Notes: a model not told the origin generated them from the sequence alone. Shown: positions 1 through 8,982, numbered from the stretch's first letter. The stretch is 64,000 nt of DNA from Hydrococcus rivularis NIES-593 (GCF_001904635.1 NZ_MRCB01000001.1:381667-445666), one strand, 5' to 3'. Made by a program: numbers and translations.

Positions 1-62
1 GGAGAGGGGTTGGGGTGAGGGCGATCGACTATCTGTGTCATTAATGGATGAAAAATGGTATT
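1..62. repeat. Dispersed intergenic repeat, copy 1
   Basis: This segment matches the reverse complement of 38491-38552 with one 1-nt gap and one substitution over about 61 nt. The G-rich start (GGAGAGGGGTTGGGG) is one arm of the palindromic end that is complete in the other copy. The window edge cuts this copy. Confidence 0.8.
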
Positions 63-344
63 ACCTCTCCGCGACTTGCACCTTTGGCATCAACGCCTAG
101 AACTTTAGTTCTAGGCTCAAAACTCAACTTGATGAAAATCGACTGAAATTCTTATTGGGACTTGTTTAGAAGACTTTTTCGATCGTCCCAGAAATTAATG
201 ACAACAGCAGTTGTTGAGAATGGTGCAAGATTTTAGTTAAGAGAAATTTCTCATCCGAATCGCCGGCAAGCCTCATAGAAGAACGCGGATTCCGGTAAAC
301 TGAGGAATGGTTCATTGAATTAATTAAACGTAAATTAACTAGGA
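63..344. other. Intergenic region upstream of petP with a 10-bp palindrome
   Basis: No gene is visible. Positions 95-116 hold an inverted repeat with 10-bp arms (GCCTAGAACT, then AGTTCTAGGC) around a TT centre. It resembles the palindromes at 28409-28492 in design. The remainder is the probable promoter and 5' leader of petP, but no clear -10/-35 pair stands out. Confidence 0.5.
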
Positions 345-539
345 ATGGAAATCGGGCAAAAAGTTAAGGTTTATCGCCTCAGAGATCGCGTATCAACGGA
401 CATCGCCAACAAACTGGGCAAAGTCGGAACTATAAAAGAGTTCAAAATGACTGATGGTAGCGGTGTTGGAGCTATAGTGGAATTTGAGGACAATACAGCA
501 ACTTGGTTTTTTGAAGACGAAATCAAACCAGTCGATTAA
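345..539 (+). CDS. petP: Cytochrome b6f complex subunit PetP (DUF2862)
   Basis: This 64-residue protein has the compact SH3-like DUF2862 sequence that defines PetP, a small peripheral cyanobacterial subunit on the cytoplasmic face of cytochrome b6f. It affects linear electron flow. The start MEIGQKVKVYRLRDRVS and the ending WFFEDEIKP are what I recognise as typical of the family. It has no signal peptide or membrane segment, which fits a peripheral subunit. The next gene starts 39 nt downstream on the same strand, so co-transcription with get3d and chlG is plausible. Confidence 0.85.
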   Translation: MEIGQKVKVYRLRDRVSTDIANKLGKVGTIKEFKMTDGSGVGAIVEFEDNTATWFFEDEIKPVD

Positions 540-578
540 AGCTAAATAGCGAATACCAACAGTCCAAAGAGCGTCAAA

Positions 579-1676
579 ATGTCTCTAATTCTTACTTTTT
601 TAGGGAAAGGCGGTAGCGGTCGTACTACTATGGCGATCGCTGCTGCGAAAAAATTTGCCAGTAGTGGAAAGCGAGTCTTGTTGGTAGGGCAAGATCCCGG
701 CCCTACCCTGGGCTTATTGTTAGGGGAAACTACCAGCAATTCTCCCGCAGAAATTACCCCAAACCTATCGGTGGTTCAGCTATTCTCAACGATTATGTTA
801 GAGCAGAGCTGGGAACAGATCAAAGAGCTAGAGGCGAAGTACTTGCGCTCTCCGACTCTAAAAAACGTCTACGGACAAGAATTGGGGATCTTGCCGGGCA
901 TGGATAGCGCCCTCGCCCTTAATGCCATTCGCGAGTACGACAAAAGCGATCGCTACGATGTCATTGTCTATGACGGACCGGGAGATAACAATACTCTGAG
1001 AATGATGGGAATACCAGAAGTTTTAAGCTGGTACGTCCGTCGTTTTCGTAAGGTGTTGGGCGATTCCGACGTGGGGAAAGTGCTTGCTCCTTTCATTCAA
1101 CCCATTACCAGCGCCATTCTTAACGTGTCCTGGAGTGCGGACGATCTTGCTAAAGAACCGAGCGATCGCGCCAATAATTTATTAGAAGAAGGAAAAGCTG
1201 CTTTGGCCAATCCCAAACGGGTGACGGCTTATCTGGTGACCACAGCAGATCCAATCGCGATCGCAGCGGCAAAATATCTCTGGGGAAGCGCCCAGCAAGT
1301 TGGATTGACGGTCAGCGGCGTGCTGCTCAACCAAGCTGAAGCGTCCGAAGCCATAGCGACTGAATTCGCTCCCCTCGGTGTGAATGCTATTCCCAGTCGC
1401 GCAGGCGATGATTGGCAACCGCTAATCGAAGCCTTACCAGATTTTCAAACGGTGAGTCAGGTGCCCCAACCCATGACTGTCGATCTCGCTGCCCGTCAAG
1501 TTCGCGTTTTTCTGCCCGGCTTTGATAAAAAGCAGGTCAAGCTAACGCAATACGGACCAGAGATTACTATAGAGGCAGGCGACCAGCGACGGAATATCGA
1601 TTTGCCGTCGCCACTGAGAGGTCAACCCGTTCGAGGAGCCAAATATCAAAGCGGGTATCTCGTGATTTCCTTCTAA
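579..1676 (+). CDS. get3d: Get3d-like ArsA/GET3-family ATPase with C-terminal HSP20-like domain
   Basis: The N-terminal two-thirds is a SIMIBI-class ATPase of the ArsA/Get3 family. The P-loop at residues 9-17 is GKGGSGRTT: the signature lysine (K10) is kept, but the usual Walker A lysine is arginine (R15). About residues 304-365 look like the alpha-crystallin-type ArsA_HSP20 domain (VRVFLPGFDKK to the C-terminus). This two-domain layout matches the Get3d clade of cyanobacteria and plastids, proposed to bind hydrophobic helices of client proteins. The zinc-binding CxxC of eukaryotic Get3 was not seen. It lies between petP and chlG, which suggests a role in thylakoid protein handling (inference). 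Confidence 0.8.
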   Translation: MSLILTFLGKGGSGRTTMAIAAAKKFASSGKRVLLVGQDPGPTLGLLLGETTSNSPAEITPNLSVVQLFSTIMLEQSWEQIKELEAKYLRSPTLKNVYGQELGILPGMDSALALNAIREYDKSDRYDVIVYDGPGDNNTLRMMGIPEVLSWYVRRFRKVLGDSDVGKVLAPFIQPITSAILNVSWSADDLAKEPSDRANNLLEEGKAALANPKRVTAYLVTTADPIAIAAAKYLWGSAQQVGLTVSGVLLNQAEASEAIATEFAPLGVNAIPSRAGDDWQPLIEALPDFQTVSQVPQPMTVDLAARQVRVFLPGFDKKQVKLTQYGPEITIEAGDQRRNIDLPSPLRGQPVRGAKYQSGYLVISF

Positions 1677-1709
1677 TTTCAGTTGTAACTCTTGACTTTT
1701 GACTGGCTT

Positions 1710-2717
1710 ATGTCTGACTCTTCTGTGTCTAATCCGAGCGATCGCGTAAAACTCCCGACCAATGGCGATCGCGGCGCCAAAACCAGACAGCTACTGGGCA
1801 TGAAAGGGGCTGCCCCCGGCGAAACTTCGATCTGGAAAATTCGACTGCAATTGATGAAGCCGATCACCTGGATTCCCCTGATCTGGGGGGTAATTTGCGG
1901 TGCGGCTTCTTCTGGCGAATATACGTGGTCGCTCGAAAATCTTCTAAAAATTGCTGTGTGTATGGTTCTATCAGGACCTTTCATGACAGGCTATACGCAG
2001 ACAGTTAATGAATACTACGATCGCGAAATCGATGCTATTAACGAACCTTATCGTCCCATTCCATCGGGAGCAATTCCTCTTTCCCAGGTTATCGCCCAGA
2101 TAATCGTCCTTCTCCTAGGCGGGATCGGTTTGGCTTACGTTCTCGATGTATGGGCGGGTCATGAATTTCCAACCATCACTTGTATTGCCATTGGCGGAGC
2201 TTTGCTAGCTTATATCTATTCGGCTCCCCCTCTAAAACTCAAACAAAATGGCTGGTTGGGAACTTATGCCCTTGGTTCGAGTTACATCGCCCTGCCTTGG
2301 TGGACGGGTCACGCTTTGTTTGGCGACCTGAACTGGACAATCGTCATTTTGACCTTGATTTATAGTTTTGCCGGACTGGGAATTGCTGTCGTTAATGATT
2401 TTAAGAGTATAGAAGGCGATCGCCAGTTGGGATTAAAATCGCTTCCCGTCATGTTTGGCGTGACGGCGGCTGCTTGGATTTGCGTCTTAACGATCGATCT
2501 TTTCCAAGCTGCAATAGCAGCATACCTGATCTACATCCATGAGAATCTTTATGCCACTATTTTGCTGTTGTTAATTATCCCGCAAATTACTTTTCAGGAC
2601 ATGTATTTCCTGCGCGATCCTCTCAAAAACGACGTTAAATATCAAGCCAGCGCTCAACCTTTCTTGGTATTGGGAATGCTGGTCACCGGTTTAGCTTTGG
2701 GTCACGCCGGAGTTTAA
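1710..2717 (+). CDS. chlG: Chlorophyll synthase ChlG
   Basis: Chlorophyll synthase attaches phytyl or geranylgeranyl diphosphate to chlorophyllide, the last step of chlorophyll a synthesis, in the thylakoid or plasma membrane. The protein is a UbiA-type prenyltransferase with many membrane segments. Both polar motifs are present: NEYYDREIDAINEP near residue 105 and NDFKSIEGDRQLG near residue 230. I chose the ATG at 1710; a TTG at 1692 would add six residues (MTFDWL) without family support. The gene follows get3d by 33 nt. Length (335 aa) is normal for the family. Confidence 0.95.
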   Translation: MSDSSVSNPSDRVKLPTNGDRGAKTRQLLGMKGAAPGETSIWKIRLQLMKPITWIPLIWGVICGAASSGEYTWSLENLLKIAVCMVLSGPFMTGYTQTVNEYYDREIDAINEPYRPIPSGAIPLSQVIAQIIVLLLGGIGLAYVLDVWAGHEFPTITCIAIGGALLAYIYSAPPLKLKQNGWLGTYALGSSYIALPWWTGHALFGDLNWTIVILTLIYSFAGLGIAVVNDFKSIEGDRQLGLKSLPVMFGVTAAAWICVLTIDLFQAAIAAYLIYIHENLYATILLLLIIPQITFQDMYFLRDPLKNDVKYQASAQPFLVLGMLVTGLALGHAGV

Positions 2718-2812
2718 CAATTCGCCGGAAATTCTCTAATTTACTAGACCCCTTGCTTTCGATCGCAAGATTTAATTCCCACCCATGGGAAACTTTCGCT
2801 TGGGAAAAAAGT

Positions 2813-2844
2813 AAAGGGAAAACTTCTATAGACTTTTTCCCTTT
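2813..2844. terminator. Probable bidirectional terminator between chlG and phoD
   Basis: AAAGGGAAAA (2813-2822) pairs with TTTTCCCTTT (2835-2844) around a 12-nt loop, followed by T-rich sequence. It lies between two convergent genes. The stem is AU-rich, so strength is uncertain. Confidence 0.5.
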
Positions 2845-2864
2845 CTCCTTTAACCTTTCTGTTT

Positions 2865-4457
2865 CTATGAAGGTTCTAACTGCCGAACTTGAGGATTTCC
2901 ATCCTCCACTATGAATGTCGCCAGCGTGCTAACTTTGCTATCTTGCTGCTTGACCGTGTCTACTACCCGCAAGTCGCTGCGCCACTCCTGACGCGATACA
3001 GCACATTTAACGTAACCTCGCAACCGACTTTCAAAAAACTTAATATGAGGATTCTCCGGCAAAACAGACGCAAATTGCTCGTAGGGAACGCCATTTGAAC
3101 TAATCGACGTACCGACGAACTCGCAGGCGACTGTAGGAGAGGCGGGATCTTGAAAGTCTGGCTTGAGTTCGCTAACCCAAAACGAATGGATGTCGCCGCC
3201 GATAAAAATCGGATTGGACGGGCGCTGTTGGGCAATATGGTCGAGAATCCGCTTTCGATTGGCTGCATAGCCATCCCAACCGTCGCTCCAGTAACCTTCT
3301 CGACCGTCTTTTTGCTGCTTGAGTTGCGCGACTAGATATTGCTGGGCAATAATATCCCAATGGGCGGATGAATTGGTTAAACCATCGAGCAACCATTGTT
3401 CTTGAGGTTGACCGAGAAGCGATCGCGCTTCGGCTAATCGTTCTTGACACTCTACAACCTGACCGCCGCCATCACCATTTTCGTCGCAGGCTTGGTCGTC
3501 TCGATACTGTCGCGTATCCAAAACATGAAATAATGCTAGATTGCCCCAGCTAAAACGTCGATAGAGTTGCATGCGATCGCCTTGAGGACGAGAAGCGGGA
3601 CGGAAGGGTAAATGTTCGTAGTAAGCTTGGTAAGCTGCCGCGCGACGTTTGGCGAACGCTGCTATTTCATCAAAATCTTGCGATTCCAAGTTGGCATAGT
3701 CATTATCGACTTCGTGGTCGTCCCAGGTGCAAATAAAAGGAAATAATCGATGGGCTTCTTGGAGATCGCGATCGCTTCTATAGAGGGCGTAATGCCGCCG
3801 ATACCCCTCTAAATCCATCGGTTCGGGACTCCCATGGCTTCTTACATCATCCGGACGAGGCGCGCCTCCACCTTCGTAAATATAGTCGCCCAGATGAATA
3901 ACAAAATCGATTTCCTCCTCGCTCATGTGACGATAGGCATTGAAATAGCCGTGTTCGTAGTTTTGGCAGGAGGCAAAGGCAAAAGACAGGCGTTCGCTTG
4001 AAGCTGTCGGTGCGGGACAAGTGCGGGTACGACCGACAGGGCTAACTTCGTTTCCTGTTCTAAACTGATACCAGTACCAGCGATCGCTTTCCAGTCCTTC
4101 TACAACAACGCGAACCGAGTGCGCCCATTCGGGAGTTGCCGAGACCACGCCTTTGGCGACGACGCGACGCATTTTTTCATCGGTTGCCACTTGCCATTGC
4201 AGGGGAATGTCTGCCGATGGCAGGGCATTTCCCCGGCGGGGATTCGGTGCGAGTCGCGTCCAGAGGACGACGCTATTAGAATCGGGTTCTCCAGACGCCA
4301 CGCCCAAACTGAAGGGATAATCGGAATACTTGGGCTGGGCAATAAGATAGCGCGATCGATTGGTAATGGCTAAACCTCCCAGAACGCCAGCCCCTAGCAA
4401 TAAGTTGCGTCGTTTCAGCCGGGTAGATAGGAGATGATTGAAGAATGAGTTATTCAT
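2865..4457 (-). CDS. phoD: PhoD-like alkaline phosphatase/phosphodiesterase, Tat-exported
   Basis: This is a PhoD-family metallophosphatase, exported to release phosphate from organic phosphoesters. The N-terminus carries a twin-arginine signal (KRRNLLLGAGVLGG). Metal-site motifs are visible: HLGDYIYE, CTWDDHEVDNDY and IFIGGDIHSF. The PhoD N-terminal domain begins at PFSLGVASGEP, as in the family. A GTG at 4472 would add five residues but lies inside the terminator hairpin of psbU, so the ATG at 4457 is preferred. Length is 530 aa, normal for PhoD. No Pho box was identified with confidence. Confidence 0.9.
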   Translation of the reverse strand: MNNSFFNHLLSTRLKRRNLLLGAGVLGGLAITNRSRYLIAQPKYSDYPFSLGVASGEPDSNSVVLWTRLAPNPRRGNALPSADIPLQWQVATDEKMRRVVAKGVVSATPEWAHSVRVVVEGLESDRWYWYQFRTGNEVSPVGRTRTCPAPTASSERLSFAFASCQNYEHGYFNAYRHMSEEEIDFVIHLGDYIYEGGGAPRPDDVRSHGSPEPMDLEGYRRHYALYRSDRDLQEAHRLFPFICTWDDHEVDNDYANLESQDFDEIAAFAKRRAAAYQAYYEHLPFRPASRPQGDRMQLYRRFSWGNLALFHVLDTRQYRDDQACDENGDGGGQVVECQERLAEARSLLGQPQEQWLLDGLTNSSAHWDIIAQQYLVAQLKQQKDGREGYWSDGWDGYAANRKRILDHIAQQRPSNPIFIGGDIHSFWVSELKPDFQDPASPTVACEFVGTSISSNGVPYEQFASVLPENPHIKFFESRLRGYVKCAVSRQEWRSDLRVVDTVKQQDSKVSTLATFIVEDGNPQVRQLEPS

Positions 4458-4460
4458 CTT

Positions 4461-4489
4461 AAAAAAACCCACTCCTTACGGAGTGGGTT
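4461..4489 (-). terminator. Intrinsic terminator downstream of psbU
   Basis: On the minus strand AACCCACTCC and GGAGTGGGTT form a perfect 10-bp stem with a 4-nt loop, followed by a run of seven T (4461-4467). It lies just after psbU and just before the phoD start codon. Confidence 0.9.
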
Positions 4490-4519
4490 GAGAGACAAGT
4501 TACCTAGTTCATGGGGTTT

Positions 4520-4900
4520 TTAGTAAACGCCAGGATTGATGCGATCGCCACCTTCATTGAATTCTTTTGAAGGTGGGGTCACGATAAAATTATCCAAGTT
4601 AGCTTGCAGGCGTTCTTTTTGGCGTTCGGACAGTCCGGGAATGCTGAGAACATCCTCTACCTTGTTATAGGGAGAGTTTTTGATGATCTTACCCGCTAGA
4701 TTGGGGTAAAATCCGCGCAAATCCCGAAAGTCACGAATATCGCTGTTGTTGAGGTCGATCTTTTTCCCAAACTCGGTAGTCAGCATCGCATCAACAGCAT
4801 TGAGCTTAGGTTGCCCTGCAAATGCGGGAGTTGCTGGTAGGGTTAATAAGCAACTAACTATTAAAGTTAGTAAGGCTAGAATGCGAACCAAGCGTTTCAT
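4520..4900 (-). CDS. psbU: Photosystem II 12 kDa extrinsic protein PsbU
   Basis: PsbU is a lumenal extrinsic subunit that stabilises the manganese cluster region of photosystem II. Residues 1 to about 28 form a signal peptide ending in AFA. The mature part has the helix-hairpin-helix-like core of the family (DLNNSDIRDFRDLRGFYPNL, then VEDVLSIPGLSERQ) and the typical C-terminus ending in NPGVY. The upstream sequence has AGGAGG about 8 nt before the ATG. Length (126 aa) is normal. It is followed by a strong terminator, so it is probably monocistronic. Confidence 0.95.
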   Translation of the reverse strand: MKRLVRILALLTLIVSCLLTLPATPAFAGQPKLNAVDAMLTTEFGKKIDLNNSDIRDFRDLRGFYPNLAGKIIKNSPYNKVEDVLSIPGLSERQKERLQANLDNFIVTPPSKEFNEGGDRINPGVY

Positions 4901-5275
4901 TTAAGTTTGTTCCTCCTGAAAGAGTAGATTTTCTTAAATTGAGCGGCAATGTAGAAATTCACGCGCCGAGCGAGTACAGCAGATCGGATTTAAAAAATTT
5001 ATATCATGGCGAATATATTTTTATGACAATGAAATTGAGAATTGAAGACCCCAAATAGGCTGGCGCGTCTGACCGATCTCATGGGTTCTTTCAATCGCTC
5101 TCAATTTCAGGGAGTTTTCGTTCCGCTGCACCCTCGATCGTACCGCAATTTGAGGTCATCGATCGCGGAATGTCAACAGTGAATTATTATAAATCCCTAA
5201 AATCTGATATGAAAATGCATCTTTTGTGGCAAGATCGAAAATTGTCCCTATCTAAGTTTTATGGGAATTAAGACT
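4901..5275. other. Divergent promoter region psbU/peroxiredoxin
   Basis: This gap of 375 nt separates two divergent genes and should hold both promoters. The psbU Shine-Dalgarno (AGGAGG on the minus strand) is at about 4908-4914. I see no other structured element. Confidence 0.5.
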
Positions 5276-5911
5276 ATGGCTCTCCAATTAGGCGATACAG
5301 TACCAAACTTCACACAAGATTCTAGCGAAGGAACTATTTCATTCTACGAATGGGCAGGAGACAGTTGGGTCGTTCTCTTCTCCCACCCCGCAGACTATAC
5401 CCCAGTTTGCACTACCGAATTGGGGGCTGTTGCCAAACTTAAGCCAGAATTTGATAAGCGCAATGTTAAGATCCTGGCTTTGAGCGTTGATGATGCAGAG
5501 TCCCATAGGGGGTGGATTAAAGATATTAACGAAACCCAGAATGCTACGGTGAATTATCCGATTATTGCCGACCCCGATCGCAAGGTTTCTAACCTTTACG
5601 GGATGATCCATCCCAACTCTCTCGATAACTTGACAGTTCGTTCTGTCTTTATCATCGACCCCAATAAAAAACTGCGCTTAACAATTACTTATCCCGCTAG
5701 CACGGGTCGTAACTTCGATGAGATTCTTCGGGTCATTGATTCTTTACAATTAACAGATAATTATCAAGTCGCGACTCCAGCTAACTGGAAAGATGGAGAT
5801 GATTGCGTTGTCGTACCTTCCATCCCAACTGAAGAAGCGAAAGCCAAATTCCCCAAAGGAGTTACTGAAATTAAGTCTTATCTGCGCATGACTCCTCAGC
5901 CTAACAAGTAA
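5276..5911 (+). CDS. 1-Cys peroxiredoxin (Prx6 type)
   Basis: This thiol peroxidase reduces hydrogen peroxide and organic hydroperoxides in the cytoplasm. The peroxidatic cysteine is C45 in PADYTPVCTTELG. The extended C-terminal domain and the absence of a 2-Cys-type resolving cysteine place it in the 1-Cys Prx6 group; the only other cysteine in view is in DGDDCVVVP. The family start MALQLGDTVPNF points to the ATG at 5276; the frame is open from 5261 (MGIKT). Length is 211 aa, normal. It is isolated on its strand and has a likely terminator downstream. Confidence 0.92.
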   Translation: MALQLGDTVPNFTQDSSEGTISFYEWAGDSWVVLFSHPADYTPVCTTELGAVAKLKPEFDKRNVKILALSVDDAESHRGWIKDINETQNATVNYPIIADPDRKVSNLYGMIHPNSLDNLTVRSVFIIDPNKKLRLTITYPASTGRNFDEILRVIDSLQLTDNYQVATPANWKDGDDCVVVPSIPTEEAKAKFPKGVTEIKSYLRMTPQPNK

Positions 5912-5973
5912 ATGGCTTCAAGCGGTCAGCTGGCTACCGATCGCTTTATTAGACTTCTTGCAGAAGTAGGGAA

Positions 5974-6028
5974 AGGAGTAAGGGAGAAAGGGGAAGGAGA
6001 TAATTTTCCCTTTCCCCTTTCTCCTTTT
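5974..6028 (+). terminator. Probable terminator after peroxiredoxin gene
   Basis: AGAAAGGGGAA (5985-5995) pairs with TTCCCCTTTCT (6012-6022), followed by CCTTTT. The surrounding purine and pyrimidine tracts add weaker pairing. Confidence 0.55.
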
Positions 6029-6103
6029 GTGTGACATTTTCATAACAGGTCTATTACATACAATATATCAATATATAAAGTGCAAGCTCTAAAACATAGC
6101 CGA

Positions 6104-7051
6104 TCAAAGCCACTCGATTGTTTTGGCTTGCTCTGATAATTGGGCTTGTTTTTGTCCTGCCGTTCTAGCTTGAAAACCAATGAGATCGATGGGCGTTTTG
6201 ATAAGCTCGATCGCCTTCGCTTTGCCAATAACTAATTTAGCGCTATCTCTTGGCAACTCTTTAAGCAACCAGCGACTGAGTCGGTACAACGATTCCCTGA
6301 AAGTCAATTCTCGCATGAGAGAGACACCATGCAGTTCGTGTAGATAGCGATTGGACGTACCGTATCGCCGCCACTGACTTTTGAACTCTCGCAGATTCGC
6401 ACGATGTCGATGGCGGACAATTGCCTGGGGTGCAAATTCTAATTTCCAGCCTGTCTGTTTTTGGATGCGCCAGCAAATATCGGCATCTCCCCCAGTAGTT
6501 AGGTAAGGGCGAAATAAACCCACCCGTTCAAAAATCTCTCTGCGTATAGCTATGTTAGCCGTTTGACCGTAGGAACAAAAAGGATGTTCGACGAGAAACT
6601 TTTGCGACATGAGTTCGTATCGCTCGGCATATTGTTCTAGGATCGTATTACCCGGCAAAGCCACCAGTTCGCCAACAACGATTCCTACGATTGGATCGGC
6701 AAAAGGAATGACGAGCTTTTCTAGCCAATCGGGTTGGGGGCGACAGTCCGCGTCTGTAAAAGCGATAATTTCTCCTTGGGCGATTCTTATGGCTTTATTT
6801 CTCGCAGCATAGGAACTTTGAATCTTATCTTCCGTCAAAACTTGAAGGTTGATTTTTTCGGTAGAGGTTTGAGCGGCAGCGGTTGCTAGGATTTGTCCCG
6901 TGCGATCGCTGCTGTTATTGTCTACTAAGAGATACTCGACGCGATCGCGCGGATAGGTTTGCGCCCTCAAGCATTCAATTAAACCGGGTAAATCCGCCTC
7001 GCCGTTATAAATGGGTACGATAACCGATACTTTAGATTGGTCGTTGGTCAT
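6104..7051 (-). CDS. Glycosyltransferase family 2
   Basis: This GT-A type transferase begins with the family signature VSVIVPIYNGEADLPGLIE and carries the acidic metal/nucleotide motif FTDADCRPQP near residue 95. It probably adds a sugar from a nucleotide donor to a cell-surface glycan or lipid; the substrate cannot be told from sequence. The start codon and first codons (MTNDQSK) lie inside a 7-bp tandem repeat array (7036-7070), so the N-terminus may be repeat-derived. It is followed upstream by ispD on the same strand with a 64-nt gap. Confidence 0.85.
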   Translation of the reverse strand: MTNDQSKVSVIVPIYNGEADLPGLIECLRAQTYPRDRVEYLLVDNNSSDRTGQILATAAAQTSTEKINLQVLTEDKIQSSYAARNKAIRIAQGEIIAFTDADCRPQPDWLEKLVIPFADPIVGIVVGELVALPGNTILEQYAERYELMSQKFLVEHPFCSYGQTANIAIRREIFERVGLFRPYLTTGGDADICWRIQKQTGWKLEFAPQAIVRHRHRANLREFKSQWRRYGTSNRYLHELHGVSLMRELTFRESLYRLSRWLLKELPRDSAKLVIGKAKAIELIKTPIDLIGFQARTAGQKQAQLSEQAKTIEWL

Positions 7052-7070
7052 TCGTCATTTGTCCTTTGTC
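7036..7070. repeat. Heptamer tandem repeat (5 units) over the glycosyltransferase start codon
   Basis: Five 7-nt units are read on the plus strand as attggtc, gttggtc, attcgtc, atttgtc, ctttgtc. The start codon of the GT2 gene (7049-7051) lies within them. This is the short tandemly repeated repetitive (STRR) type known from cyanobacteria. Confidence 0.85.
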
Positions 7071-7100
7071 TAGCAGATGCAAAACATTGCGCCTCTACTG

Positions 7101-7128
7101 GTAACTGATTACTGATTACTGATTACTG
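7101..7128. repeat. Heptamer tandem repeat over the ispD stop codon
   Basis: Units gtaactg, attactg, attactg, attactg run from 7101 to 7128. The ispD stop codon (7116-7118) and its last codons fall inside the array. Confidence 0.85.
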
Positions 7129-7808
7129 AATAGACGTTGGCGAAGAATAAATTCGGCGATCGCGAGATCGATGGGAGTCGTTACTTTCAGATTTGTTTCT
7201 TCCCCCTCCACAATCTGGACGGGGAAGTGGCACCGCTCAAACAATGCGGCATCGTCAGTGACTTCCCAACCGAGTTTGCGTCCTTTTTCGTGACATTCTT
7301 TGAGAAGTTGTACTTTAAAACCTTGCGGGGTTTGAGCTGCCCATAAATAACGGCGTTCGGGCGTATCTTTAATTAAATTAGTCTTATCGACGATTTTAAT
7401 CGTATCTTTGACCGGAATAGCAGCAATTAAGCCTTGACAGGTTAACAAAGCTTCCGCACAGCGATCGAACAATTCTGGCGTTGCCAAACACCTCGCCCCA
7501 TCGTGAATCAATACCCGTTCTGCCGATGGGGGCAATGCTTGCAAGCCATTATTGACCGATTCCTGACGGGTTTCTCCCCCTTTGATCAGTTCGACGGGCT
7601 TGGTGAGGGCAAGCTCGGCGATAATTGCCTTAAAGTCGGCAAAATTATCGGGTTGTCCGATGATGCCGATCCAACTGATTTGACGCGAGGCTTCGGCTGC
7701 TGATAGCGTCCACGCCAGTAGGGGTTTGCCCAGTAAGGTTAGCAGAAGTTTATTGCGATCGCTTCCCATCCGTTTTCCCATTCCGGCAGCGGGAATCAAG
7801 AAATACAT
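7116..7808 (-). CDS. ispD: 2-C-methyl-D-erythritol 4-phosphate cytidylyltransferase IspD
   Basis: IspD converts MEP and CTP to CDP-ME in the MEP isoprenoid pathway, which supplies carotenoids, phytyl chains and quinones. The nucleotide-binding signature IPAAGMGKRMGSDRNKLLL is at residues 5-23. Other conserved patches are HDGARC near residue 103 and VTDDAALFE near residue 185. Length (230 aa) is standard. The last residues (LFSNQ) and the stop codon come from an invading heptamer array, so the native C-terminus has been slightly altered. Confidence 0.95.
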   Translation of the reverse strand: MYFLIPAAGMGKRMGSDRNKLLLTLLGKPLLAWTLSAAEASRQISWIGIIGQPDNFADFKAIIAELALTKPVELIKGGETRQESVNNGLQALPPSAERVLIHDGARCLATPELFDRCAEALLTCQGLIAAIPVKDTIKIVDKTNLIKDTPERRYLWAAQTPQGFKVQLLKECHEKGRKLGWEVTDDAALFERCHFPVQIVEGEETNLKVTTPIDLAIAEFILRQRLFSNQ

Positions 7809-8037
7809 AGTCGTTTGGATATCGATTACTCAATCTAAATTATCAGAGGAAAGCGCGATCGATTTAGACTTACTTTCGTCGATTGGAAGAGACATAGATG
7901 GCTGTACTCCTATATTATCTATATCGAAGATCTAGAATTTGTTGTGAATAAACCAACGGTTTAGGTATATCTTCCTTTACAATGAATGTTGTCATGTTGC
8001 GATCGACCCGACAGATGTCTAAACTAAAGATCGAAAG

Positions 8038-8982
8038 ATGAGAATAATAGCTCTTGTTCCTGGGGGAATTAGCGAGCAAATTCTGTTTTTTCCTACCCTG
8101 GAAGACCTCAAAAAACAATATCCCAAAGCCGCGATCGATGTAATGATAGAGCCTTGTGCTAAAGCGGCTTATCGAGTTTGCCCTTATGTTAATGAAGTCC
8201 TCGTCTTCGACTATAGAGATCGTAACGGCTTGGCGGATTATCTGAATCTGTTGGGGATAATCCGCGATCGCGAGTACGATATGGCCTTGAGTTTCAGCCA
8301 GCGTTGGACGATAGGACTGTTGCTCTGGCTCAATGGCATCCCGATTCGGATAGGCTATAAAAATAATGCTTCCTGGTTTTTATCTGACTCCGTTCCTCTC
8401 AAAAGCGAGCAGTATGCTGCCCACAAGTATCACGATCTGCTGCAAGCGTTAGGGATTCAATCCTCTTGCCCGGAACTTAAAGTCACGTTGCCTAAAGAAG
8501 ATATCGATTGGGCAGAAGCAGAACAGAAACGCTTAGATATCAAAGAGAGCGGTTATATTCTCATTTACGATAGTTCCGAAGGAAGTGATAACGCCTATCC
8601 CGTCGCAAAATGGCGAAAGATTGTCGAAGATATCCAGCAAAAGCAACCCGACTTACCCATTGTTTTGCTTCGAGACTCTGAAAACGAGCGATGGGTGACG
8701 GCGATGACGGAAAATCGTCCTAATCTTAAAGTAGTGTCTCCTCCAGATCTTGGTAAGTTAGCTGCGATCGTCGCCGGTGCTAATTTGATGGTGTGTACTG
8801 ACAGCGTGCCGATGCACTTATCGGTGGCAGTCGGTACTTATACAATCGCCTTATTTGGTTCTACAGATGCAACTAAACTCCTGCCACCCAATTCGGAGCG
8901 CAGCATCGGCATTCAATCTCCAACGAAGAAAGTTGCCGATATCGAACCGGAAACCGTTCTCCAGCAGATTTGGCGCGGCTAG
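8038..8982 (+). CDS. Glycosyltransferase family 9 (heptosyltransferase-like)
   Basis: The protein has the GT-B fold pattern of family 9 enzymes, which build LPS cores or related glycans. The N-terminus (MRIIALVPGGISEQILFFPT) resembles the family start with its GD/GE loop. The C-terminal donor-binding part contains VCTDSVPMHLSVAVG and ALFGSTDATKLLP, matching the usual D[ST]xxMH and alFGxT motifs. 314 residues is slightly short but complete. The start at 8038 overlaps nothing. It is divergent from ispD and the substrate is unknown. Confidence 0.85.
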   Translation: MRIIALVPGGISEQILFFPTLEDLKKQYPKAAIDVMIEPCAKAAYRVCPYVNEVLVFDYRDRNGLADYLNLLGIIRDREYDMALSFSQRWTIGLLLWLNGIPIRIGYKNNASWFLSDSVPLKSEQYAAHKYHDLLQALGIQSSCPELKVTLPKEDIDWAEAEQKRLDIKESGYILIYDSSEGSDNAYPVAKWRKIVEDIQQKQPDLPIVLLRDSENERWVTAMTENRPNLKVVSPPDLGKLAAIVAGANLMVCTDSVPMHLSVAVGTYTIALFGSTDATKLLPPNSERSIGIQSPTKKVADIEPETVLQQIWRG

